From the NCBI GenBank assembly GCA_902573015.1, contig CACGIE010000014.1:1-33074 (forward strand): 33,074 nt of DNA, written 5' to 3'. How positions within the stretch are numbered: the stretch's first letter is position 1; each line of letters begins with the position of its first letter. The notes beneath the pieces were generated by a model that did not search any database, was not told the origin of the DNA, and worked only from the letters and a program-made list of their open reading frames with translations. This DNA comes from an uncultured Candidatus Poseidoniales archaeon (lineage in GTDB: Archaea > Thermoplasmatota > Poseidoniia > Poseidoniales > Thalassarchaeaceae). The translations under genes were made by a program, and so were the position numbers. Below, piece after piece: positions 1 through 5,882 of this stretch.

Positions 1-1652
1 GTTTTATAGCTACTGCCAAGATTCATACCTGACATAAACTTATCTAGTTCTTGTTCTAGTAATTCTTCCTTACGTACTTGTATCTCATTATCAGCATCAG
101 AAGCCATTTGGTCTACCCAATACTGTACAGCCATAGCTAGTACGTCTAATCTATCGTCATGTGCTAACGCACCACGTAGCTTAGTAATACGTGTCATCTG
201 ATAGGTAAGCATATACTTGATACCCTTCTCAGGAGACATGTGCTGTACACTATCGTAGTCTTTCTGTACTACCTTTGGGTCTACTATAAGCCTGTGTTGG
301 TTCATAACAGGCTCTAACGTGTCTATAATACGACTTTCTTTTTGTGTATTATGTCTGACTTCTTCCATAGTGCATGGGTATGTCTTAGTCATGTATGGCT
401 TGAGTAGCTCAGTAAACATACCATCACCAAAGTTACTCTCAATGAGTACCATATTTACCTGATGTATCTTTGCAAGGTCTGTAAGATGCTGTAACGTACT
501 ATCAGAATACCCACCCTCTACGCCACCAGCATCTACAACGTACAGAAAACCATTAAGCATCTTTACAACAGCGTAGGCTGTCTCGTCAGAGCCTCTACCA
601 GAAGGGTCAATAGCAAGTACACTACCAGTATACTTAGTCCTTCCTATGGTATCCTCAGGAGCGTAGAACTTATCACCACTCAGACCTACGTTAGGAATGT
701 CAGACACAGGCTTCATAATGCCATACACCATCTTTTCAGGTGCTGTGTCCTTATCACAGGAGTAGATAATTAGGTCTGATAGTTTAAGGGGGTACTTATT
801 AGCATCCGATAGTGACGTGTCCAGCATAAACTGCAAAGCAAAACCACTACGTCCATAACTTAGCTCTCTTTCTAGTAGGTCTTCATCATTAAACCGTTTA
901 TCGTCTGTAGGAAGCCCATACAGTGCGCTACCTTTGTCCTGTAGTAGGTTATATAGTCTAGGAGCAAGTCGGCCACTGTACGCCCTCTCAGCACGTTCTA
1001 AAGAGGGGTAACGTGCAGGCCATACTCTCATCTCATATCCACGAGAAAGTAGTACGTTATACAAACTCATCTCGTTTTGAGGTGTTCCTAGATAGATAAT
1101 CTTACCATTAGGCTTAAGAACAGCGTCAAATTCCTTTACAGTTTCACCTAGCTTCTCACGCATCATGTGTGTCATAGAGTTATTAGGTACTTCTACGTCA
1201 TCAGCAATAATAATATCAGCACGAGAACCAGTAAGCTGTCCAGTAACACCCACACTCTTTACAGATGGGCTACCAGATGCTTTAGCAGGTGCGACATCAA
1301 AGGCAATCTTTGACCATCTCTGACCTTCTTTAGCCACTAAGTGTTGGCATATAGGTAGCTCAGTAATAATACGCTGCGTAAACGTAGAGAAGTCATCAGC
1401 ACGTGCCTTAGACGCTGACACAACCATAAACTTTAGCTGTGGGTCTAGCAATAGCTGATGGACTACGTATGCAGCAGTGATGTAGGACTTACCTACACCA
1501 CGAAATGCCTCAATGATACAACGCTTGGGACTGTCCTGTAGATAGTTAGCTATGTCATACTGTACTGGAGTAGGTTCAGGTAGTCCTAAATGCTGCCACA
1601 CAAGATAGGTAAAGTTCCTGAAGTCTCTCAGTGGCTCTGGTATTTTATTCAC
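1..1652 (-). CDS. terL: Terminase large subunit (T7 gp19-like), 3' end cut by window
   Basis: Packaging motor ATPase and headful/concatemer nuclease that docks on the portal. My translation gives 550 codons, still open at the left edge; T7 gp19 has 586 residues, so only a short C-terminal piece should be missing. Walker A is FRGVGKS (residues 50-56). Walker B is IIIADDVE (147-154). The nuclease domain shows VLAIDPSGRGSDE (acidic D349) and HDDRLDVLAMAVQYW (D499, D500, D503). The start must be GTG at 1652: an in-frame TGA lies seven codons upstream and no ATG is nearby. That GTG overlaps the stop of the small subunit (GTGA), suggesting translational coupling. The family call is from recognised motifs and is secure; the exact C-terminus is not visible. 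Confidence 0.95.
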   Translation of the reverse strand, partial: MNKIPEPLRDFRNFTYLVWQHLGLPEPTPVQYDIANYLQDSPKRCIIEAFRGVGKSYITAAYVVHQLLLDPQLKFMVVSASKARADDFSTFTQRIITELPICQHLVAKEGQRWSKIAFDVAPAKASGSPSVKSVGVTGQLTGSRADIIIADDVEVPNNSMTHMMREKLGETVKEFDAVLKPNGKIIYLGTPQNEMSLYNVLLSRGYEMRVWPARYPSLERAERAYSGRLAPRLYNLLQDKGSALYGLPTDDKRFNDEDLLERELSYGRSGFALQFMLDTSLSDANKYPLKLSDLIIYSCDKDTAPEKMVYGIMKPVSDIPNVGLSGDKFYAPEDTIGRTKYTGSVLAIDPSGRGSDETAYAVVKMLNGFLYVVDAGGVEGGYSDSTLQHLTDLAKIHQVNMVLIESNFGDGMFTELLKPYMTKTYPCTMEEVRHNTQKESRIIDTLEPVMNQHRLIVDPKVVQKDYDSVQHMSPEKGIKYMLTYQMTRITKLRGALAHDDRLDVLAMAVQYWVDQMASDADNEIQVRKEELLEQELDKFMSGMNLGSSYK

Positions 1653-1864
1653 TGTATACTCTCTGCTACCTCAAAAGGTAAATCTTTTAACAGGTTATCC
1701 ATTGGACTGTCTGCCATAATAGCATCGAGACTAGCACCATTGTCTTTGAGAAACTTGACAGCTACTGATAGTTCTGATGCTGTAGCCTCACCACTACGTA
1801 CACGTAGCAACAGTTCTTGTGTTATAGCATCGTGCAAATCGTCAATCTGTTGTTTTTTATTCAT
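1649..1864 (-). CDS. terS: Terminase small subunit (T7 gp18-like)
   Basis: DNA-recognition subunit of the packaging terminase. The product is about 71 residues, compared with 89 for T7 gp18. It carries the helical segment typical of this family: a Gln/Glu-Leu-Leu-rich N-terminal half followed by RSGEATASELSVAVKFLKDN. Its place directly before the large subunit, with a GTGA overlap, supports the call. I chose the ATG at 1864, which has a GGA element a few bases upstream. A TTG at 1876, touching the previous stop, would add four residues (MDVK). Short length and lack of catalytic residues make the motif and context the main evidence. Confidence 0.85.
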   Translation of the reverse strand: MNKKQQIDDLHDAITQELLLRVRSGEATASELSVAVKFLKDNGASLDAIMADSPMDNLLKDLPFEVAESIQ

Positions 1865-1876
1865 TTTAACATCCAA

Positions 1877-2125
1877 TTAAAATTCTATCCTAGTGCCTTT
1901 ACCACCACCAATAGGGTATACATCAAGATAACCACGAGAAGCTTCTCTTAAATCTCCAGTAACACCATGCTTTTTAAGTATCTTACGAACATCAGCAGGT
2001 TTAGATTTACCAGAAGCCCAAGAATGTAAACTACGGTCTATTTCAATTATAGCTGGTTCTGAAAGACCTACCTTTTTCTTTATCTTTAAATTTTTCTTAG
2101 CTGGTTTCTTAGGGGCTTGTTTCAT
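1877..2125 (-). CDS. Small basic protein of unknown function
   Basis: A protein of about 82 residues that I do not recognise. The first 20 residues are Lys/Pro/Ala-rich (KQAPKKPAKKNLKIKKK) and probably disordered. A folded-looking segment follows (SEPAIIEIDRSLHSWASGK, then RKILKKHGVTGDLREASRGYL) and the end is Gly-rich. It sits between the endolysin and the small terminase. I chose the second ATG (2125) because AGGAG lies seven bases before it and it overlaps the endolysin stop as ATGA; an upstream ATG at 2131 overlaps that ribosome-binding site. The charge suggests nucleic-acid or terminase association, but this is only inference. Confidence 0.75.
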   Translation of the reverse strand: MKQAPKKPAKKNLKIKKKVGLSEPAIIEIDRSLHSWASGKSKPADVRKILKKHGVTGDLREASRGYLDVYPIGGGKGTRIEF

Positions 2126-2535
2126 TGCCATTCTCCTGTGCGTATCTGCTCAGTGACCTCTACAGCACGTTGACCTACCTGTTCAGCCCAACGACTTTTA
2201 AGAAACTCGTCTGCTGCCATATCGTATTTTTTTCCCTTTAGCAGAGCCATTGCGTTTACGAATTTGGAGACTGTTCCTATCCCTACGTTGAAGGTGAAGT
2301 TGATAAGGGCTGCGAAACGTACCTCGTCTAATTCCAACGTCCAAGGAAAGCGTTCCTTCAGTTGGCCTACTGCCCTCTGTATATCGTTTTGTAACAGTAT
2401 CTCTGCTTCCTCTTCGGAGATACCTACGTCTTCCAGATTTCTCCCAACGCCTATGGTCAACTTGTCTGATGTACATTTGTATGGTGTTAGCTTAATGCCC
2501 TCATGTCGTTTTAGTTGTTCAATCAGTTCTGTCAT
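2122..2535 (-). CDS. Endolysin, GH24 (T4/P1-type) lysozyme
   Basis: Muramidase that cuts the glycan strands of peptidoglycan at lysis. It has 137 residues, which is a single GH24 domain. The N-terminal signature reads RHEGIKLTPYKCTSDKLTIGVG. The catalytic Glu is E12, and T27 matches T26 of T4 lysozyme. The position of T4 D20 is Cys (C21), as in the P1 Lyz branch, where the triad is Glu-Cys-Thr. Downstream, FAALINFTFNVGIG and the RW-E motif fit the C-terminal lobe. There is no signal peptide or signal-anchor, so export should need a holin. Its ATG overlaps the stop of a 33-residue membrane peptide gene (ATGA). T7 uses an amidase instead, so this lysis enzyme is not the T7 type. Confidence 0.93.
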   Translation of the reverse strand: MTELIEQLKRHEGIKLTPYKCTSDKLTIGVGRNLEDVGISEEEAEILLQNDIQRAVGQLKERFPWTLELDEVRFAALINFTFNVGIGTVSKFVNAMALLKGKKYDMAADEFLKSRWAEQVGQRAVEVTEQIRTGEWQ

Positions 2536-2633
2536 TTTGCATTTATCCTGTGAACAATGTTAATTGCTGTGTTAATCCATACCCCTATAAGTACAAGGAC
2601 ATGGATAATCATTTCTACGTGACTTATTTCCAT
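2532..2633 (-). CDS. 33-residue membrane peptide beside the endolysin
   Basis: A 34-codon reading frame from ATG 2633 to TGA 2534-2532. Residues 8-27 are almost wholly hydrophobic (MIIHVLVLIGVWINTAINIV), forming one predicted membrane span with a short basic tail ending HRINAK. Its ATG lies inside the end of the preceding gene and its stop overlaps the endolysin start as ATGA. It therefore fills the only gap between two real genes. I infer a lysis role (pinholin-like, antiholin or spanin partner) from context. No family was recognised, the ribosome-binding site is weak, and the frame is short, so it could be non-coding. Confidence 0.55.
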   Translation of the reverse strand: MEISHVEMIIHVLVLIGVWINTAINIVHRINAK

Positions 2634-2932
2634 CTACCAGTATTCTGTTCTAATATAAGTTTCATCTTAGCTAGTTCAATTTCTAACTCTTGTACCCTAG
2701 CTACTGTATCCTGAACTGCCTTAGGTGGTTGGAACTCATCAATCCATGTATCGTTCTCTTCAACCTCTGCCATAGTTAGCTCAAGATTATGTTCTAAGAA
2801 AGATATGCGTTCTGTCAAACCAAAGTATACCCAAACAGAAACAGCAGTAAAAGCAATCATACTAACTAAATTACGTAGTGGAATAGTTATCTCACTACCC
2901 TCGTTTAATCGTGTCACTGCCTCTCTTGGCAT
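2624..2932 (-). CDS. Membrane-anchored coiled-coil protein, i-spanin or holin candidate
   Basis: A 102-residue protein. A basic N-terminus (R3, R8, R20) precedes one membrane segment at about residues 22-41 (LVSMIAFTAVSVWVYFGL). A charged heptad-rich tail follows (ERISFLEHNLELTMAEVEEN, then DTVARVQELEIELAKMKLIL), which should form a coiled coil. A single N-terminal anchor plus a long coiled tail is the plan of Rz-type inner-membrane spanins. The gene sits in the lysis cluster two genes before the endolysin. I saw no adjacent lipoprotein to act as outer-membrane partner. The ATG at 2932 has AGAGAGG about nine bases upstream and overlaps the previous gene by 38 bases. The spanin role is inference. 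Confidence 0.65.
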   Translation of the reverse strand: MPREAVTRLNEGSEITIPLRNLVSMIAFTAVSVWVYFGLTERISFLEHNLELTMAEVEENDTWIDEFQPPKAVQDTVARVQELEIELAKMKLILEQNTGRWK

Positions 2933-3071
2933 CGTTATAATCCTCTCTTATTGGAGATTTGTATGGCACTCTACGCCTTTTGTTTTTTAGTCTACCAAAA
3001 TCAAAGTATTTCTTTAATCTATTCTTTCGTGCTTGACTAGCTGTTGTTCTTTGAGAGTGGTCAAATACCAT
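2895..3071 (-). CDS. Small, highly basic protein of unknown function
   Basis: A 58-residue product from ATG 3071, two bases after the stop of the holin-like gene. It is very rich in Arg and Lys (SQARKNRLKKYF, GRLKNKRRRV) with Tyr and Asp toward the end, and has no hydrophobic span. A longer frame up to 3128 would run deep into the upstream gene, so I reject that start. The position, tight spacing and absence of a gap suggest a real gene. I do not recognise the family. Its charge would allow binding to nucleic acid or phospholipid, but the sequence shows nothing more specific. Confidence 0.55.
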   Translation of the reverse strand: MVFDHSQRTTASQARKNRLKKYFDFGRLKNKRRRVPYKSPIREDYNDAKRGSDTIKRG

Positions 3072-3072
3072 T

Positions 3073-3456
3073 TTATTTTTTACCAAACATCTTTGTTGCA
3101 CCTTTGATGCCAAAGCTTGCTGATACAATTACACCTAGCGTATATTTGTACCAATCTGGTGTCATAGCAAGAGCTTCAAAACCACGTTCTACATACTCTA
3201 CAGTAAAGGGCAAGAAGCAGAGCAACAGAGGAATGGAAAACAAAATTGTTAAATACTCGTCCTTCCAGCTTCCGCTAGAATTTTTTTGAGCAGCTACATC
3301 CCAATCTATTTCACCAGATATCTGCTTTTCCATAATAGTTGTTTCAGCTTCAATCTGTACTAGCTTCTGCTTTGCTTTAGCTTTTTTAGTTTCTACATAA
3401 CCACCAATAGCATCAGAGGCAACACCCATCAAACCTTGTACAAGTAAATTTATCAT
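3073..3456 (-). CDS. Probable holin (3TM gene-transfer-agent holin type)
   Basis: A 127-residue membrane protein. It has an amphipathic N-terminus (INLLVQGLMGVASDAIGGYV), a charged Lys/Glu/Gln helix, then a short segment ending SWKDEYLTILFSIPLLLCFL. The first clear span is at about residues 69-84 (LTILFSIPLLLCFLPF) and a second is near 105-118 (YTLGVIVSASFGIKG). The SWKDE motif before the first span is what I remember from the GTA-holin-3TM/DUF3154 family (PF11351). It would form the inner-membrane lesion that releases the endolysin. The ATG overlaps the previous stop as ATGA. A profile search would settle the family; the holin role also fits its position. Confidence 0.65.
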   Translation of the reverse strand: MINLLVQGLMGVASDAIGGYVETKKAKAKQKLVQIEAETTIMEKQISGEIDWDVAAQKNSSGSWKDEYLTILFSIPLLLCFLPFTVEYVERGFEALAMTPDWYKYTLGVIVSASFGIKGATKMFGKK

Positions 3457-3650
3457 GTTGCCTCGCCTTTATTTTTTAAACATTTATATTGAACAGCAAG
3501 CATTTGTGGTAGCTGACTTGTAATGTCAGAGCTTAATTCTACTGCTCTTATCATACATTGTTCCTGCGTGTCATGCAAGCCTCTTACATCTTTTAAGGCT
3601 ACACATTCTTTTGTTATCACGTGACACATAAGTACAAATGTGGTAAACAT
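3453..3650 (-). CDS. Small four-cysteine protein, possibly exported
   Basis: A 65-residue protein with a short hydrophobic start (MFTTFVLMCHVI) and four cysteines at about 9, 16, 32 and 57. This pattern would suit a disulfide-bonded periplasmic domain. The N-terminus is not a good signal peptide and VLMC is not a good lipobox, so export is uncertain. The ATG has AGAGG about eight bases upstream, which supports expression. It lies between two membrane-protein genes of the lysis block. A role as a spanin subunit or lysis regulator is possible, but I recognise no family. Confidence 0.65.
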   Translation of the reverse strand: MFTTFVLMCHVITKECVALKDVRGLHDTQEQCMIRAVELSSDITSQLPQMLAVQYKCLKNKGEAT

Positions 3651-3654
3651 TAAA

Positions 3655-4113
3655 TTATCCTCTCGTTGCTAGGTAGAAAAAGAACGCAAAGTATAGTACT
3701 AAAGCTCCAAACACTATTGTTAATCCTGCTATGGTCAGAAGCTCTATCAATTTTTTTCGTTTCTTTATTCTTTCTTCTTGTTCTAATTGTCTGCGTTTTC
3801 TTGCTTCAGCTTGAAACTTAATCCAATCTTGCCAAAGACCAGCACGTCCATAAAGCTGCATAGTTTCACGTAGCTGGTTTTCTTGTTTACGTACCTTTTC
3901 AAGTGCCATAAACTCTTCTAAGTCATCGCCAGCACTACCGCCTACCTTATTCCAAAACGAGTTTTTCTTCTTATGCGCTTTTTTCTGAAGAGTATCCTTT
4001 GCTGTAACAAAGTCTGTTATAGCTTTACTACAATCAACCAACTCACGTCCATTACTCAAAGTTTGTTTTATAATAGCAAAGGCGGCATTACAAGCTGCTA
4101 ATTCAGCTAACAC
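3655..4113 (-). CDS. C-terminally anchored helical membrane protein
   Basis: A 152-residue protein, helical and highly charged, with a hydrophobic span near the C-terminus (residues about 124-147, ELLTIAGLTIVFGALVLYFA). The N-terminal segment (LAELAACNAAFAIIKQTLSN) is amphipathic, and the middle is Lys/Glu/Gln-rich and likely coiled. Similar proteins occur near the fibre and lysis genes of marine phages, in my recollection without assigned function. The start is GTG at 4113; GGAAAG lies a few bases upstream and no ATG fits. Tail-anchored topology with a long charged cytoplasmic or periplasmic part suggests a lysis or membrane role. This is inference. Confidence 0.75.
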   Translation of the reverse strand: MLAELAACNAAFAIIKQTLSNGRELVDCSKAITDFVTAKDTLQKKAHKKKNSFWNKVGGSAGDDLEEFMALEKVRKQENQLRETMQLYGRAGLWQDWIKFQAEARKRRQLEQEERIKKRKKLIELLTIAGLTIVFGALVLYFAFFFYLATRG

Positions 4114-4116
4114 CTT

Positions 4117-4269
4117 TTACTTTCCTTTCCAAAAGAACTCGTATATTTTAAAAGCTAGGTAGATTATTGATAGTACCCCTACAGTTAAGGCCACCCACTC
4201 GTTGAGAGCAGGAAGCCATAAGGGGGCAGAAACACCCCCTGTAGCTATTGCTATGTCACTCTGGTTCAT
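4117..4269 (-). CDS. 50-residue membrane protein, holin-like
   Basis: A 51-codon frame from ATG 4269 to TAA 4119-4117. Residues 10-22 are mildly hydrophobic (TGGVSAPLWLPAL) and residues 25-44 form a clear membrane span (WVALTVGVLSIIYLAFKIYE), ending in a basic FFWKGK tail. Its ATG overlaps the second fibre gene's TGA (ATGA), and it fills the space before the next gene. Small single-span proteins with this Pro-Leu-Trp-Leu-Pro-Ala opening are common next to fibre and lysis genes in marine podoviruses and T7-like phages, where they are often called holins. I am fairly confident it is coding; the holin role is inference. Confidence 0.7.
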   Translation of the reverse strand: MNQSDIAIATGGVSAPLWLPALNEWVALTVGVLSIIYLAFKIYEFFWKGK

Positions 4270-5555
4270 CCTACATAAACCTTACTGTGATTTATAAGTT
4301 GATAATTTGTACCACTGTTAGTTGTTTCAAACTCAAGAAAATGTCTATAACTTCTTGAGAAGTGACCGACATCGCCAGTAACACTACTAGGCAAAGTAGG
4401 TCTGTAACCTGTGCCACATTCTATCAGATATCCGTGCGAAAATGATTCAAAACTACAAATCATCATTACGTCATTAGGAATCCAAGTAGCGGCTCTTGGG
4501 GAATTTGCATCACCCCCAAAAGTAGATGTTTGTTTATAGTCAGAGGTAGCATATGAACAATTTTGTAAACTGTAAGGATATTGTGAAGTATTTACAGATA
4601 CAATTACAGAGGGGTTTGTCTGTTGCCAACCAAAAAGCCTCTTACCATCTTTACCCCATAAAAGACAACCTAATCCGCTAGAGGTAAACTGACTGTAATG
4701 ACCAAAACTTCTTTGGAAACTAGATGAGTTTGCCCTAAAAGCATTTGTGGTAATCTCGTTTAAATCATCGCCAGAAGAACCAGAGAAAACTATTTTAGTA
4801 CCATCAGGACTTGCGACAACGTGTGTAGGAGCAGTTTCTTGACCAGAAACACCTGAAGATTCAGCACCAGTATAGGTACTTAGGTCATATCCTGTGCTGA
4901 AACTCAAACTCCAATATTTGTCAGTACCACTATCTATGAGATTAATTCTAGTGCCATCAGGGTTTACAACCAATCCTCTTGGTGTTGAAATGTTTAGACT
5001 AGTTGCATTTACACCATTGCTGAGGCCATTCAAAGCATCAAGTCTTAGCACTTGTGTATTAGCATCAAACGGTTGTGCGCTTGAAAAATCGTATGGAGCA
5101 TTTAGGTCAAGTTGTATAAGAGTATCAGTAGTATACCAACAGCCTATAACACCAAGACCGTTGTTATAAAAATGAATACCACTTAACTGTGCGTTAGAAG
5201 TATTTAGTGTTTGGTCAGCAACCCATGTATCTGTGTCGTTTACAGATGATTCACTGCTGTCATAGCTCGGAATAAAAGTGTAGATAAATCTTTTAGTTGT
5301 AGGTGCGTTAGTAAATGAAAGGGTAGTATTACCTGTTAAAGTTCCAGCATCATAGTAATTAGTATTACCACTTAAATCTAAAGAAACACTACCAGTGCTT
5401 CCTACGGTTGTTTTAGTGTGACCTCCAGAAGATGCGTTAGTAAGCCGACTTGCATCAAACGCACCACTAGTAATTTTAGACGCTGATAAATCTGGTATAT
5501 CTGCTTCAGTAAAACCACCAGAAATAATATTAGCTAAATCTCTTGCTCGTGTCAT
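4266..5555 (-). CDS. Second tail fibre / receptor-binding protein
   Basis: A 429-residue virion protein likely to bind the host surface. The N-terminus (MTRARDLANIISGGFTEADI, then DLSASKITSGAFDASRLTNA) is the short adaptor-like repeat often seen in marine phage fibres. The rest is Ser/Thr/Gly/Asn-rich. It contains PDGT[RK]-type repeats near residues 199 and 250 and a related KDGKR near 303, about 52 residues apart, which looks like beta-propeller blades. The start has GGAG nine bases upstream. It follows a chaperone-like gene that separates it from the longer fibre. It may attach to the main fibre or act as an independent spike; this cannot be decided here. Confidence 0.8.
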   Translation of the reverse strand: MTRARDLANIISGGFTEADIPDLSASKITSGAFDASRLTNASSGGHTKTTVGSTGSVSLDLSGNTNYYDAGTLTGNTTLSFTNAPTTKRFIYTFIPSYDSSESSVNDTDTWVADQTLNTSNAQLSGIHFYNNGLGVIGCWYTTDTLIQLDLNAPYDFSSAQPFDANTQVLRLDALNGLSNGVNATSLNISTPRGLVVNPDGTRINLIDSGTDKYWSLSFSTGYDLSTYTGAESSGVSGQETAPTHVVASPDGTKIVFSGSSGDDLNEITTNAFRANSSSFQRSFGHYSQFTSSGLGCLLWGKDGKRLFGWQQTNPSVIVSVNTSQYPYSLQNCSYATSDYKQTSTFGGDANSPRAATWIPNDVMMICSFESFSHGYLIECGTGYRPTLPSSVTGDVGHFSRSYRHFLEFETTNSGTNYQLINHSKVYVG

Positions 5556-5561
5556 AGCTTG

Positions 5562-5882
5562 TTACTCCGGTTTGTCAGGCCACACAACAGTGCGTGGGTT
5601 GTTGTGTGTTTTTGTTATGTCTCGCAATGCCTGTCGATAAGTTACATAAGAATTTTTGATGGAAGAGGGGACATCTGCCCCCTGCGTCCAATCTGTTTCC
5701 GCTAGTTTTTTATCACGTTCTACACGCAAGGCTCTTATTGCTCTTTCTGCATCAGTGCCTTCTTCGGCTTCTTCAGCTTGCCTTGTGGTAATTTCTTCAG
5801 ATGTCATTTCAACTTCTGCATCAAGCACCTTTGGATTTATGTCATCAGACATATTATTAAAATCTACTACAAACTTCTTCAT
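5562..5882 (-). CDS. Tail fibre assembly chaperone-like protein
   Basis: A 106-residue protein. Its C-terminal half has the pattern RDKKLAETDWTQGADVPSSI, then YVTYRQALRDITKT and VVWPDKPE. This R-x-LL-x-x-TDWT...YRQALRDI...WP order is the hallmark of the phage tail assembly chaperone family (PF16778 type). Members are thought to help trimerise or attach fibres. The N-terminal half is acidic (EEITTRQAEEAEEGTDAE). It sits between the two fibre genes and overlaps the upstream fibre stop (ATGA), which fits a fibre-specific partner. Whether it serves one or both fibres is unknown. Confidence 0.8.
   Translation of the reverse strand: MKKFVVDFNNMSDDINPKVLDAEVEMTSEEITTRQAEEAEEGTDAERAIRALRVERDKKLAETDWTQGADVPSSIKNSYVTYRQALRDITKTHNNPRTVVWPDKPE

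Noticed and set aside
2198-2476. 92-codon minus-strand frame within the endolysin
   Set aside because: It overlaps the GH24 gene completely in another frame and is Arg-rich as expected for a shadow frame.
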